This document shows, piece by piece, positions 1 to 14,571 of a DNA stretch of 64,000 bases. Each line of letters begins with the position of its first letter. The stretch's first letter is position 1. Below the pieces are notes generated by a model. That model made no database searches. It was given only the letters and a program-made list of their open reading frames with translations, and was not told the DNA's origin. A program made the translations under genes and the position numbers. The stretch is from Alentia gelatinosa (taxonomy: Eukaryota; Annelida; Polychaeta; Phyllodocida; Polynoidae), in contig OX465579.1 of NCBI GenBank assembly GCA_950022655.1, positions 133,736,118 to 133,800,117 on the forward strand, in the 5' to 3' direction.

Positions 1-2270
1 TGGAAAAACTTATTCACCAATTATCTTTCTAGCTTATATTTTATAGCAAGACTCTTTCGTATCTGCTCAAGACCTATGTTAGCGGGAGACAAGTGATAGC
101 AGTACTGAGTAAACCAGCTAACGTGCTTAGAGTAACCACAGAATCCACTGCATACCTTCTCGCTACTCGAGTCTGTCCTAGACCTAGTCTACACCCACCA
201 CTGCCGATAGTGAAACATAGAGCAGAGTGATACGACCACGCAAACAGTTCGGAGCCACTTGCCTTATATTAACCCTCCTTCCTGGTCATTCTATACATTC
301 GATGAGTCAAAGCTAACGTAAGAGTGGCGGCTAGAAGCAGGGGGTTAATGCAGAACGGGCAGAAACGACGTCTAATTTGCCATAAAGGGCAGTACTCACC
401 AGGTCGACGTAATTTGATACGACCTAGAGGGTGACATGGCATAAAAGGGATCAGAAACAGTACGAATTGTCAACCCGTAATCAGTGTGTACAACTTAATC
501 ACGTATATGTGTTTACAACTTCCGTCAAAATAATTACGACAGCAAATGAACAAATGACAGGGACTGGGGTAATCACAATTACATGTACAGTGTATTTAGA
601 CATAGAATAACAAAAAAGGGAGAGTGGTAGGACACTACTGGGACTAACGTTACATCGAAATGAGAAATAGAGGACAGAATAAAAGAATCCAATAAACATT
701 GCAAAGAGGCCGTGATTACAGTATAAATAGAAAACATAATATGTATAAAATATGACATGAAATATGATATTCAGGATAAATAGGCAAGATGAATATATTG
801 AGAAAAATAGATGGAAACAATAAGTCATAATAGGAAAAATGAGGGCATTTGGTATAATTCCACTTAATTGGCTTATGCTAAACAACAGCGGTCAAAAACA
901 AAGCATTTTTAAGTGAAGGATCACCTATGTGCAATTCAGGAGTCATGGGCATTCTAAATATAATAGACCAGGGGCGGAGATAATCCACAGGCTTAAATTT
1001 TCCAAATACAACTGCAATTGCAAATTTCACAAAACAAGACCATAATTCACGTGACCATAGTTCACGGTTGCCTGCTGCACAGAGACTGTAGCCAACGGTG
1101 CGACCTCATGGGATGCTGAAATAGTCGAGGATATGGGACTCGCTAGGTTCAGCATTTCAATAAGATCCGGACTTCCATCACGTGTTTATTTTACTCGCAC
1201 CGAGGGTTTCTAAGCTCGCATGTTGTATGTATGAAATTATCTGTTCAAAAGGCTCCCAAACGCTGTGCCGCTGCTGCGCCATGTTTTATGTGGCGCGCAT
1301 GATGCTCCAGGGAAAAACAGTGGTGTTAAGCTTGTGGGGATTTTTGAGCAGATATACTTCCATTGTAAGTGACACGACTGAGTCAGTATGTGGACTCTCT
1401 GACAGACAACCTGTCCCGTAACCCCGTGTTTGGGGCTCCTATATGGCGGATATCCTTCAACCCAGCCTTGTTTTCACACCAGGCTTACAATCCGGGACAT
1501 TCTATTATGGACGTGTATTGTGTGATAAAGCACCAACGTGCGCCTACTGTTTAACGACCCTCGCACTATGTATACTTGCTGTGTTTCTATATACACAGGG
1601 CATCTTTTTTTATTACGCAATATTTACTGTATATTTCTACTGATATTGGTCATGCGGGATAGGCGTTGGGTTGTGAAGCGGGAGCAAAATTCAAGTACAA
1701 ATTTTAAGGAGTGGAATACTCTTTAGAAACCACACGAATATTGATAATATCGGCAAGTACGCCACACTTAAAGTTGCGGAGGGACGTCACACGGCATAAT
1801 GAAGTGAGATTCCCCAGCAACTTCAAGACATAGTGTATTTAACACAACAACCCAGATTTTGAATAATATAGTGCGATATTGAACTATTTATTCATGTCGT
1901 CTGCTATTCCGTTGATAACAAAGCCTGAGGGAACTAGTTTCACTGAATAGAAGTAAGGTTTATGTTCTTTTCCTGATTCCTAAGAGAAAAGTATTCAAAC
2001 CCTGTTGAGTATTTTTGTCAAGACTTACCGGTGGGTTTTTTTTCATATCAACTGAATATGAAACAATTCTGGGGTCGGATACAATGTGTACACGTATAAT
2101 ACTGTCCGGACTTCAACGTGATACTGCTAATATGTAATGCTTATAGAGAATAGGAGAAGTTATATGTCAAATTTGTTTCTATGCATACCCGTATTGATTG
2201 TTGTTCGTTTGGTTGTGTAGTTTTACGTCTCGGTAGGCTAGATACGTCCTTTTGAGACTGACTCGTATAG

Positions 2271-2316
2271 ACGTGGGACCCCTAAAACTCGTATAGATGA
2301 TCTTTAGGGGACCCCA
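2271..2316. repeat. Short imperfect hairpin
   Basis: Two arms of about 14 bases (GTGGGACCCCTAAA and TTTAGGGGACCCCAC) are near-perfect reverse complements separated by about 16 bases. No gene lies nearby. It may be a remnant of a small inverted-repeat element; no function can be assigned. Confidence 0.4.
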
Positions 2317-5300
2317 CAGTATTCAGTGATAAATGTGTACACACATCAATAACGATGCTGATAATATGTTGACAATGATAAATATGGGAGAACAAAGTAT
2401 GGCAGATTAATCGGGGTTCAGATGGTTAGTGTGGGAGGGCGTCTCCAAATGTACAATCCATGTTAGTAAAGGGATTGGAAGTACGCAGTGTACGTCTTCG
2501 GTTTATGAAGATAACGATATTTCCTTATCAAAGGTTCAGGAAAGAACTTTAATACGGGCATCAGTTCACTGATACAAGGAGTGGCGCATAAATATGGCCG
2601 CCAGTTTGTGTTATATTATATCATGTTATACATAAACCACTTGGAATTATTTTGTTTGCTTGATTTTACGTCCGGTCAGCTTTACATTTCTCATGTGAGA
2701 CTTTGATCATTTTACAATGTTGAGCGAAATTACGGACGTGAGGACATCTACCAGTTTACTGTTGCTTTTTAATTACCATATCACTGCTATTCTTTTATCA
2801 AAGTAGGTCCTAACTGGGCACAAATTGACCTTGCCTTGAAAAGCATGTGACTTTTCAGAGAAGAGATACATGTGGGAGGAGATAGATATATGTAATACTC
2901 ATTCAAGGAAATCCCGGCATGCGTAATGTGTATACATGTGAGTCTTTGTTTACACGTAGACTGCCACTAATACCCGTTCAAGTCTCTGGTTGGCGTCCCT
3001 CATCGTGCTACACCGTTTTGTCATCACGAGACTGAACTCACACCCTCTGAACAGAGGCACAAGTAGCACACACACCGCTTACTTTTGTGGACTTATATAG
3101 CGACGAGGTCTCTGCTTGGAAACTGGGGCAGTATGACCTGAAAGCCCTCGCTCAGGGAATCCCAAGGGGATCCCCTTTATGGCTGTCATGATGCACTGTC
3201 ATGATCCCGAGAAGTCACGACGCATGACGTCACGTTAGTGATGTCAGAGACGACGGTGGCTAAATATCCGCTCATATTTAATGTGGCGTGCATGAAGGGT
3301 TCGTGTCTGACACCCGCACGATGCCACCTCAGTTAGATAATGATTCTCTCGCCGACCCAAGCCAGAGATAGTGGGCGGAATGCGGGCCCAACAAAGACCA
3401 GAAAGACACTGGAAGGACAATATGTCATGATTTCAAAACAGCAAGCAATGAGACAAATGTGTCCAGTTCAATGAGAAAATAAAACATCTTAGGATGTAAT
3501 TGGAAATCTGAATGTGGTTAGACATCAAATGTAAGTTCCTTCTTCTCAATGATTATTGGACGCAGATTGGCCATTGGACGCACATAACACGGTGACATTT
3601 TACGAATCAATTATAGGCAGTGGGTGGGATTGTAAAATGTGCAGTGTTAGTTGCCCGGGAGTCTCGGACACCCCCTAGTTAAATCTATTCTCTATGAGGA
3701 ATATAGAAATGGCTGGTCTTATATATTTTTTAATGTATACGTACTTTTGGATCTATTGGACATTCGAAATTAATACATCAATTCAAAAATGTTGTTTAAC
3801 AATCATATCAATGGTATAGTGTGAACTTTGAAAAATGGGAAAATATAACCGATATGGTGTAGACAACAGCTTCCCAATGTTGGCTTGATGGTGGCTTTTA
3901 TTTAACAGCAGGTTACAACGTTTCGGTATACCGAATATGATAACTGGTTTAAAACTGGGGCTTAGGAGTATGACGGTATTCCAGAACATGTGAGTAGACT
4001 GCTAATCCACAGACCTAGTCAAACACGAGCCGGCCTCACTGATGGCCTTAATATCCAACATTCGCGTCTGCATGATGTGACGAGGGTCTAATCTAGTACT
4101 GTTTGCTCGTGGCGCGTAGGCAGAACGTAATGATTAAACTCTGCATCTCTCCAAGGTGTGATCACTATCATCCCGTAAAGCTCGTGTGTGTCCTGGACAA
4201 AGATAATAATAATTAGACGAGTGTGCATCTAACCAGAGACCGGTGATGAAGAGGACGGAGGGAAGGCAGCGGCCAACGTTCACGTGGATCAACCAACATC
4301 TCCTAAATAACGACCGCCCCATTCCATGTCTCTGCATTAAAATGATTTTCATCCGGTATTTATAATCACACAGTGGCTTAAATATCATTCCTCAACACCG
4401 ACTGGGCGCTACTTGTTAATATGGGTAGTTACCAGAGGTACTTACCTGTACTGAAGAGAAAATGGGGTTCTAATGAGCATCGTGAACTACCTTGTGCCCT
4501 AGGATAACCGGAGAAAAAATACAAGGTGGATTTTCCCCACCGGACGGGTAGCTTTCTTTGCTTCGTTACTATAATCAGGATTGGTATACATATCGTGTTA
4601 TTTGGTATACAAGACCGTTGACAAAATTTTCATTGCAGCCTTCCAGAAACTAAATATAAACTACACGGCTAGTCCGGAATCTTCGGAAAGGCAAAAGACA
4701 AGTAGTGGCAGCGATCGTAGGGTTTTGAGTATTCTTTGGTGGCCACTTCAGCTGGACCCAAAGTAATCATCATGGTCTAGTATCCATCCTCATTAGGTTA
4801 GCTTTAATGTGGCAGTCCAAAAATGTCTCATCAGTCTACTCCTTAATTATCTAAATGGTACGTATATGTGTAAAGCAACCAGTAAAGTAAATATACTAAG
4901 TATTACATCTAAGATTTCCCTCTAACCTAAGAGGACTTGCCACTAGGACAATAAGGTAATTTGGACCTAGTAGGCATGTGTGTAGGTGCATAACATTTAT
5001 ATCCCCCTGTGCCATAACTTTATTACACCGTTCTGGTTGCAAGCTATATTCGATGTACATGTAGGTAAAGCCGACGATGCTAACCGCTGGCGCATCATCG
5101 AGCAGGATTAAATGAGGTACTTGATTCTAAAGATAGAATATTGGGATGCGAAACGCTCTATTTTTCAACTTGGGACCTGAAGATGGATGTTATTTCTTAA
5201 TGAAATTTAAAAAAAAATCTTAATGACTCTAAAATCTCCTAAATCTAAGTTCTGTTTTATGTTTATTGACGTGAGCAGATGTGTCATTTAAACTCAGTTA

Positions 5301-5811
5301 AATATTAGAGGGATCATATATATATTTCAGGGTATCATTGGAGATATTCAAACTATATGTGGTGTAGTTGCTTCATTGTCAGTTTATAGCGCATCTCTCT
5401 GCTTACAATGTTTGTGGTGTAATAAAACTGATGTAGCACTAGCCCAGCCTCTGTGTGAGCGTTGGTCAACGTGTTTATGGCCGTGTTGTATGGACAAAGT
5501 CCTGGTCACATGATCTCAATGGCATCTCTGGTCGGTTCCCACTGGCAGGTAATACGGACACGAGCAGGGACTGTTTTCTAAGCTCGTAAAACACTGCACT
5601 GTTGAGTGAGACTGGCGGTTCGATTGGCAGGAACAAAACGCGACCTTCACCTAAAAACTCGAGATTATCTTGTTCTTTTGTCAAGTTTAGTATCGATTCT
5701 ATACGTATTCATTGTGCTTCCCGAACTATCATAAAAAGACGATATTTGTTCTGGATGCCAGTACAGCAGTTCTCAGTTCAGCAGAATTGTTATGAAACCA
5801 GTATTATCAAG

Positions 5812-5952
5812 AGACGTCACGAGTTTGAGTCTGAGTCTATTTATGTCACGCATTTTGTTGGCTCTGTAATTTCACGAGTCGAAGACGAGTGACATTACAG
5901 AGCCAACAAAATGAGTGACATAAATAAACTCAAACTCAAACGAGTGGCGTCT
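5812..5952. repeat. Foldback element with two 64-base arms
   Basis: The left arm (5,812-5,875) and right arm (5,889-5,952) are near-complete reverse complements around a 13-base loop, with a few mismatches. Both arms contain the words ATTTATGTCAC and GTTGGCTCTGTAAT or their complements. It directly abuts a second segment (5,956-6,088) bounded by TTTATCCTACCCC and its complement, so the two probably form one composite MITE. Open frames called across it are by-products of the palindrome. Confidence 0.8.
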
Positions 5953-5955
5953 AGA

Positions 5956-6088
5956 TTTTATCCTACCCCATTCCCACATTTTTTCAGCATTAGAAGGTAG
6001 TGACATAAACAACACTTTATGTCACACCTGTGACATAAACAACTCCCATGTTAGGCCTATGGCGTTTTTTATTAGGGGTAGGATAAAT
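5956..6088. mobile_element. MITE-like segment with TTTATCCTACCCC ends
   Basis: The segment begins TTTATCCTACCCC and ends GGGGTAGGATAAA, a 13-base perfect terminal inverted repeat, and has no coding capacity. The sequence after its right end resembles the sequence after the matching end of the elements at 29.9 kb and 51.2 kb (TAGGATAAA, TCAAA, then CTGAT). All three therefore look like members of one family with a terminal-repeat part joined to a hairpin part. Inside is a short inverted pair of GTGACATAAACAAC-type words. Confidence 0.65.
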
Positions 6089-9000
6089 CAAAGTATTCTG
6101 ATGCGCAAGGGTCACATACTGCAAGACCCTATGCAACATCTGCACACCTCACTATTAAACATCTTTGAATGTCATTTGTTGGCATGATTCGAGAAATCCC
6201 CAGTTGCATTAGAAGTGGTAAATTTTATAAGTAGAACAAGGGTAAGGTTTGATGCACTAAGCCACGAGGCTTCTCCGCCATCACTGAATGGCTTGCTCAA
6301 TAAAATGTATGAAGCCGATATTAACCTCCCACTCTTAGCAGTTCTGAGAGATACGATGTAGGTACGTCTGTTGTTTATGATGCATCTTTAATTACCGTTA
6401 CCGTCCAGGCCACATAGTGGCAAGATCGAATCCAGATGAGAACGATTAATAGGTAGAACACGAAGCAATATAACCCATCAAGAAGGAGTGCCACATGTCA
6501 TAGTTCTAATCCTGATGGTATAAAGAGACCATCTGTAACTTGTAAGTCATTTTAAGCTTCTCATATTTATTATGGACTTATTTCGGTCAAATATGTTCAA
6601 CGATTTCAACAATTTCATAAACTATCAAAGAGATGCATACTATTTTTGAAGTATTTTCTTCTATTTATTAGTACCATTCTCAGTTCAACAGGATATGTTG
6701 TAGTCATATTCAAATTGCATATTCGAAACAATATGGGCCTCCTCTCTTAGGAGGTCCCGTGTGTAAGTCTGGAGTGATCTCTTCTTCGACAGTTTAACTT
6801 AATTTTTCACTACGACTTAGACAAAATGACGGAGATATCAGCAAGTTTGCTTTGGTAAGTGATGTTTAACGCTTTAACAGCCAGGATCATATGACGGTAT
6901 TATCAAATAGATCAAAACCAAGGATGACAGTCAAGGAGAGGACACAGTAGCATACCTGATCTTCGAACCCTATGACCTGCAGGTGTGAGGAATACAGCCT
7001 GACCTCTCCTGTGGCTTTTAAGAGGAAAGGCCCAATTCTAATCAATGATTAATTCCAAGTAATTTTCCTTTTAAGTTGATCTATCAGAATTGAGTCTCAA
7101 TAAAATCTTAACTCGTAACGGTAAATATATATATATATATTTTTTTTTATCCGTTTATTTATACTGAACAAAATAAGGGCAAATTGCCTGTTTTCAATTT
7201 AGCTCAGTGCATCGTACTTGGCTTGATTACAGTTTTCATTTGGCTTGGGCGTATTCCCGAAATAGGTATAAAGTAGATAACATGTTTTATAAAATTTGTT
7301 CCTCATGGTGTGAGGTGCGTTCCCCTGGGGGTATGCTTCTCGGTTCCAAACATAGGAAAAAATTTAAAGTAGATGACAGCGAATCTTCCGCTTCAGATGT
7401 CATAGTGATTGGCTAATCAACCAAATGACTGAGCTACTCGGCAAATTGCACGGTCACTAGTCATATGGCTACCAGACACAGGTATCTGGACACGCGTCTG
7501 GATTGCCTGCCTCTCTCCACATTTGGAAGCAATGGAGGCAATACTAATATTGGCAACGTCATGTGGTTGCTATAGAGACCGCAATGTGTAATTTTCATTT
7601 ATTACGAGGCCTCAACCATTCCTTCTGCCTCACCCTGTTGCCTTCTCCTACCATAGTGCCCTCAGCGAATGTAAACTCGGCTATAATTAATAACTGGTGC
7701 AGTCTCTCTATAACCAACTCTAATTACGTAAACCACCATAAAGCTTCCTTTATAATGAATTGGATGCGCCGGTGATGATCATACAGACTACAGCTGCAGC
7801 CGCTTACAATGACATAAATGCGGGGGAAGTGGATAGAAGGGGAAGGACTTTGTGGGATGACATTTACATGTATATGGTCAGGACAAACTAAACACCATTT
7901 CTTGTTTTGCTGTAAAAGAGAAGAAAGTGCAACTGTTGATAGCAAACTATTATAAGCATATATGCACTCATTTATAAGGGAATGTGGCAAGAGAACCCAG
8001 AATCCCAAGCCTTCGCAGTATAGTCGTTTTCGGATAATTATGACCTATCACGTCGATCCAATATCAGATTGTACCTATATTCCGATTGGACCCAGAAGAA
8101 TGGAACGGTTAGCCCCACAAAAATTATGTGAGCTCAGTGGAACATTAGGGTAGTATATATACACCTATTGTGGTTTGTAGCTAATATGTTGCCTAGATCT
8201 CGGCATGGAAGAATTATTTATCCCTATAAATCTATTGCGAGCCAATGTACCGAACAAAGTCCTAGATATCTTTAGTCCCTATTCAGTGGCACGCAGGTCT
8301 ATAACATCGCCTGGAAACACGAGGATGTGCGCAATGTCATAATGCAGAGCCTTAACACCCCATTGAACCACACAACAGAGCAGCAAGCTACACAACTTTA
8401 CAAGCCTAGGATTTAGGCGAGATAAACAAGTCAGATAAGAGTCCTTGCAGTGTAGATTGTATTGATAGCAATAATCATTATGTTAATCCCAGTATCGGTA
8501 CACATAAAGCATCATTCGAATATTTGTCTAGATACTATCTGAGCCAAAGTTGTGCTATATAGATCGTGATTTCTTTTTCTATGGGAACATCAAAAGATAT
8601 TTGTGAAGGAATCTCCTGTTGATATGAATAAAGCAAATAAATGTGCGTCCTTACGTCTTTTTCGTCAATATCAAATAATCTAACAATTCTTCGAAAGTGG
8701 GTTGTTTTATTTATGCTCTGTATGGAGCGAAGAGCCATGTGGTTTCGATCTCTGGCTGCATCGGCCTGATGGGGAAAATACCCAAACCTGTCAAATACAT
8801 GTACATAATTATGGGATATGCACGTTGAACTTGTTCCTGCGTACAACAAACTGTGACTTTCTCTTTGCGAGGAGAGGGAAGAAGATTAATAATAAACAAC
8901 AGATGCTAACTGAGTGAACACCGACTCCTCCTGGAATACTAATCGCGACACTAAGTAGGTGTGACTTTGTCAGGTGTGCTCCGTCTGAGAGACGTCTCGC

Positions 9001-10379
9001 TTCAGTACCCATGAGGTTACCACGGTCTGCGGTGGGCAGTCAAGCTCAGTGATCCCGTAAGAGCACAGGGCTGAGGTCGGCAATTTGTTTCTAGGTCATA
9101 AACCTGCCGTTCATGAGCGTGGTTAATGTCACACCTCCTGGGTTGGTCCAGGACGAGAAAGAGCCCCTTTTATACAGCTGCACACATCAGCTGTGTATCC
9201 TAACCTCAACGACAGCAGTTTCATAACCCAGATGTGGCTATAGGCAGTCCACTATCGATAATAAAGCCACATACAGTCAGGACATCAAGTGGTCGTAATA
9301 GCGGATTGAACACCTTCAAAACGTTTATACAATTCGAAGAAAATTCTTATGGTATGTGATCGTAGTAGCGGTGTGGTCGGGCGAGTGAGCTGGCTTCGGA
9401 ATCTACTGTGATTGAATAAAACATGAACTATACGTCTACTTTGATAGAAAAAAGATGGGGTTTGAGCCGAATGGGGGTTTCGCAAATATCAGGGCATCGC
9501 AATGTAACAGAGATATTGATATTTCCAGTTACTCGAATACTCTCTGGCTGTGCCAGATGGAGAGTGGTCCTAATTATGAGACATAACTGAGGAAACGGAT
9601 GTTTTCGACACGTCACGTACCAGCGGTGTTTCTGCACTAAAGATTACGAATCAGAACACCAGGTAGCATACCTGCATGATCGAGTTTTCTTTACAAATAC
9701 CCATTGAGCCACACCCAAAATACGAGACGGTTAATCTTGCCTTATTAGACTGGGAAATAACCATAGCAATACGAAAAATCTTCAATGGCATTATGTCATA
9801 GGGGAAAATATTATCTTCTTCATGCAAAGAGTTAAGAGTGGCAACCAAGTATACACATGTAATTTCTTTGCATTTGTTCGTTTGGTAATACCGACCTCAT
9901 GTAGTGGCTTTGTGGATTCATGTAGGGCACGCCCACACTGGTACACGATACAATTAATATCATGACGATATATGAGCAAAGATACCGTGATTTCTGTTCA
10001 AGGAAGTGGTGACCTCTGTCACAACTTACCCAAATACATAGGGTATTCCCTTACGAAGCACTGCTACAAAGATTTCATAAGATTTATTTGAAAAAGTAAT
10101 TTTGGTTTAGTATTATTATGCTTTTCTTTTCTTCGTGTGTATAAACTATATAAATGGTGATGAATTGAATATGTGAGTAGTGGGATTTAAGAAGTAGGAG
10201 GAGGGTGTGGTTGTCGCGTTGGGGATTCCCGGATCCACAGCGGTGCTGGTCGTGAGGTGGGCGTCAGGGAAACCTGACCCATAGTAACAATAACATCACG
10301 GTCCATGCACCCAATATGAGAGTGTTCAGCACCGTGTAAATAGGGCACCACATCATACTGTCCACGTCGACCCCAAGAC

Positions 10380-10830
10380 ACATCAAGTTACTTAGAACCC
10401 AGGCTATACACAGACCACAGGCTAATCCGACCACGGGCCATACTGACCCAAGGAAAAATCAAGTTACTCCTCCACAGGCCATACAGACCAGAGGCTAGAA
10501 ACTGAACCTTGACCATACTGAATCTAGACTAATCTATACCTAGGCCATACAGACCACGACTAAACCGACCATAGGTAACTGTCCCAAAGCTATGCTGACC
10601 CCAGACTATACTGAGCCCTGTGCTAATGTGATTCCAGGGTACACTGACTTAAAGGCCATAATGACCCCCAGACTATACTGAGCCCTAGGTTAATGTGACC
10701 CAAGGCTACACTAACTCAAGGCTACTGACCCCAGGTCATACTGGCCTAGGCTAATGTGACCCCAGGCTACTTTGACTCAAGGCCACACTAACCTCAGGCC
10801 ATACCAACCGGAGGCCAAGCTCACCCCACA
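10380..10830. repeat. Degenerate tandem repeat (GACC/ACTGA/GGCTA words)
   Basis: Words such as CAGGCTACACTGACC, AGGCCATACTGACC and CCCAGACTATACTGAG recur every 15-40 bases through this interval, with variable spacing. It is a decayed minisatellite. No promoter, RNA gene or open frame is supported in it. Confidence 0.7.
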
Positions 10831-13632
10831 CCCAAGCAAAAATTAATTATCAGATCACATCAACAGCGTCAGACTGCACCGTCATCTTCAGTCAAAATTG
10901 GCTTTGGGTCACATTTACTATGGGGAAACTCCATTCAGGTAAAATAATTCCCTGTTCAGACCAAAACAAGATATAACTTATGTACATATTTAGGCTAGAT
11001 TGACCTAAGCTGTGGGGCTAAGATAGTATACACTGATTTTACTCAGGTGGCGCTACTAGTGTTTACTCATGAGACACGGTTCCCGCAAACTGCCGTGCAC
11101 GGACGGCTTTGTCCTGCAGGTTACGCAAGCTCTACACAGGTGATAGGGACCTACTCATGTGGTTATTGGCGAGCACTTTCATTCTCGTATGATCTACGAC
11201 AAGTGGTACTTATCAGCATTCTTTTGCGGCTTTTATATTGTTTATCAGAGAATTATTTTCTTAACTAGGACGAGGCGGAGGAGATATGCCTGAGTGACAA
11301 GACTGCAACGAGTGAATGGCGCATTCCTAACTGTCGACCTCACCATATGGCTCTCCTGGACCGCCTCGGACACCTATACAACCTATTCAATTCAGACCAG
11401 GGGATTACACGGGGAATAGTACTACACTGCATTGTTATCAAGATTTAGAACGTATTAAGTCTTGAAACTATATTCGATATGCGTTCAGCCTCAACAGACA
11501 ATATAAGGTTTCTTTTCTTTATTTTTCTTGGGGGGGGGGTGATAAATAATGACATAAAATAAAATAACTACAAAAATATATTAATCTATCTCTGATAGAC
11601 CTAATAATATGAGATATATATGATGTTGCTATTTTTATCAAATCCTCTCTATTTCTGTGCGCATGTCAAATCACACCCGGTCTCCGCATGTCGCCGCCGG
11701 CCGCCAGCCTAGGCTTACAACACTGGGTTTACCTGTTGCACTAACGCCATGTACACCTGGATCACAGTACCGTTTCTTCACCTGTTTTATTAAAGATGAA
11801 AGCTGGGAGTGGGCTGACTACTCCCAGGTGCTGGTCCCGTTCCGCCCAGAGCGGCTGCATGTTTTATCCCCTAACGCCTGCTCCCAGCAGCGGGCGGCAA
11901 AACTATGTTTCTGGTAGGTTAGCGAGGATAACATCTCACAGGAGTGTTTCAATTGACTTCATTGCATCTTCCCTAAGAGATACCTCTTATAATAATACTA
12001 GATTGGTTATGAACAGTTCCTATACTGGATTCAGACACTGAAAATGAATTCCATGAAAAAAATGGAAATATACCATCTCTGATTATAGATGTATATAGTA
12101 CAAAAGAAGATCTGTTTCAAATCAGGTCAACTTCAAGGTAAGATATCGCAAGATTCTATACTGAAAGGCTATCGAGGGCTCATATTTTTCTATAACACAG
12201 GCTAACCATGTTAGTTTAGAATTTTGTAGTTCTGTAAGATACTTGTTTAAAATCAGAGATATGTCTTTTATCCACAATATCTCTTCATCACTCATTAAAG
12301 TCATCACGAATGCCCCAATACATCTCCAATTGGAATACACCTACTCCCCTGTAATATTGAATAAGACCTACATGGGACGGGAAAGCGATTTGGCACATAG
12401 AACCACTCGTGTGATGGGGATGCTGAACAACCAAGGTTCTCTGCGGTGGTGATGGGGCTACCATCTCTACATCCGTTGTCTCTGACCCCGATCCGTAGTG
12501 CTGACAGAGTAGGCGCTAACCTGACCACAACTCTGACACTCTGCACGGACCACAGCCAACGTACCAGCGTCACATTCTCCCCTGTCACAGTTCTAAGTGG
12601 CCTGGACTTTATTTTCGTAGTGGATCCTGCAGACTGAGTTTCGGATTCGTTTTTAAAAGTAACCTGGGTATCTGTTTATCTGGGTTTAATGTTTCGGGAG
12701 ATGTGTCAGCATCAGAAGACAAAAATACGGCCACGGCAATAAAAGCGAAGAAGCTTAGGCACTCGTATTTTAATTGGAAACATAAGAAATAGCTTTTGTT
12801 ACCATAAGAAAAATAAAGTAAAATAAGTAACTGCTCCATGGAATTCTACCTTCAGACTAGTCTTTATAATTTCCAATGCAATGCAAAGAATATATTCCTT
12901 GACTCTGTGTACACCCTCAGAATTGTTCCCCAAGGCAGGATCTACTGTCCTCAAATGCAAATAACGGTTGACCATGGCCTATAATACACAAGAGAATGGT
13001 CAATCATTAAAAGAAAATCACAATAGAATGTTTCATATCCTCTTCAAATAATTATGAACCGTTCCTCTATAATTCTATGAAATCAGATAACACAGATATT
13101 TAGTTCGGGACAAGCAGTGCATATGGCGGGTAACAACAGGGGACAACAATAGGAGAAGAGAGGGATTTACAGCGGAACGTTTTCGTCTGTGGGAAACTAG
13201 TCAGCTGACGATAACACTGGTCACTGCGCTAACGAGGTTCTCGACGAACACACGGAGCTCAGGGACTAAACGCATGTCTAATCTTTGTGTTTAACAATCA
13301 GGACAACGCCATACTCTTGATTTATTATTATCAAGTATTCCCGGTCCGTCGCGCTAAGGATGCCTTGAGGCCTATCCTCGTGATAGCCACACTTAATCTC
13401 ATTCAAAGAGAATAAAAACATGACACCAGGGTTGTTGTTTTTCTACGTGTGAATCATTCAGGCGCTTAAGGCTGAATGAGGGATAATATCCTTGGTTTAT
13501 TGTCCGAGCACCCATGTCTTGGTTTTACCCTCATCAATGTGTGCATTGTGTTGAGACTGGTTTACGTGCTGGAAATCTTATCGTTACTTCTGTTTTTGTT
13601 GTTGCGTGATAGGCAATGTGTGCCATGGTTCA

Positions 13633-13954
13633 TGGACGCCTTGAGCCCGGGTCGATTCGAGCCCTGGACGCCTTGAGCCTTTCTGTGGACGCCTTGAGCC
13701 TACCCTGTGGACGCCTTGAGCCTACCCCATTTTGGTTTCCTTGAACATCTAGATGTAAAAACTTTGAAAAGTGTACTTATACTGGTTTATAGTCATATAT
13801 ACTCAACCCTAACCCTTACCCAACCCTTTTCTAACCCTAACTCGCTAATTGGAACTAAAATGAGGTAGGCTCAAGGCGTCCACGGGGTAGGCTCAAGGCG
13901 TCCACGTTTTCGCGCTGACAGGAGGCTCAAACGGTAAAAGGCTCAAGGCGTCCA
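13633..13954. repeat. Foldback built from repeated 15-mers
   Basis: The word TGGACGCCTTGAGCC occurs four times in forward orientation (13,633; 13,665; 13,686; 13,708). Its exact complement GGCTCAAGGCGTCCA occurs three times (13,868; 13,890; 13,940), with one degenerate copy near 13,923. The innermost copies extend into CTACCCC and GGGGTAGG. The central spacer carries several AACCCTAACCC-type words (13,805-13,845) resembling telomeric repeat. The arrangement is typical of foldback-type elements whose arms are themselves tandem repeats. Confidence 0.85.
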
Positions 13955-14535
13955 ATTCCCGTGTGCCATTATACTCACTCTACTAATAGAACATTCGGAA
14001 CAACGGCCAATAATGTGCAACGATGTGAAGATTTGGGGTCAGAATGAGCACTGTACCTGCATCCTCACTTTTCTCCTGAATTATCTATACAAAAAAGAGA
14101 GTAAAACTAATAGGCCTTTTCCGCACGCCGATGTCGCACCTTATCTTCTTAGTTACGCCACAGCTGAAGTCAAACATTCACCTGGCAACGTATACCATAG
14201 CATTGATTTACAGAGTGTATATACGACCATAATACCTGTGCATATTATTTCTAGAGAAATAACACTGACTGCATCTTATTCTATGGTATTCCAGCTCTAA
14301 TTTGGTATATCATACATGCACATTACCTCAATGATACTTTAGATTAACCTTAGAAAACACAGGGACACCGAAACTGGATACACACTAATACATTGGCAGA
14401 CCTAGCTGTAATATGCTTATCTTTTTCCTATTTAAAACCCAGATGATTATCAATAATGAAGTTTAGACACCCAAGACTTGCTAATACAATACCCTAGTTT
14501 GTTTCAGCAATTTGATCTGTCAAAAAAACACTTCT

Positions 14536-14571
14536 GCAATCACACCAACCACTTTAGGTGTGATTGCTGTA
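14536..14571. repeat. Small hairpin, 11-bp stem
   Basis: GCAATCACACC and GGTGTGATTGC are exact reverse complements separated by 14 bases or fewer. It is too short and isolated to assign to an element family or an RNA gene. Confidence 0.45.

Noticed and set aside
499..885. 128-codon minus-strand frame rich in Phe, Tyr and Ile
   Set aside because: The composition is that of AT-rich non-coding DNA read in one frame; there is no family resemblance, splice context or promoter.
13805..13845. Interstitial telomere or chromosome-end fusion
   Set aside because: Only a few imperfect AACCCT-type units lie inside a foldback spacer, too short and degenerate for telomeric sequence.
14536..14571. microRNA precursor
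   Set aside because: An 11-bp stem is too short for a precursor hairpin and no longer pairing extends outward.
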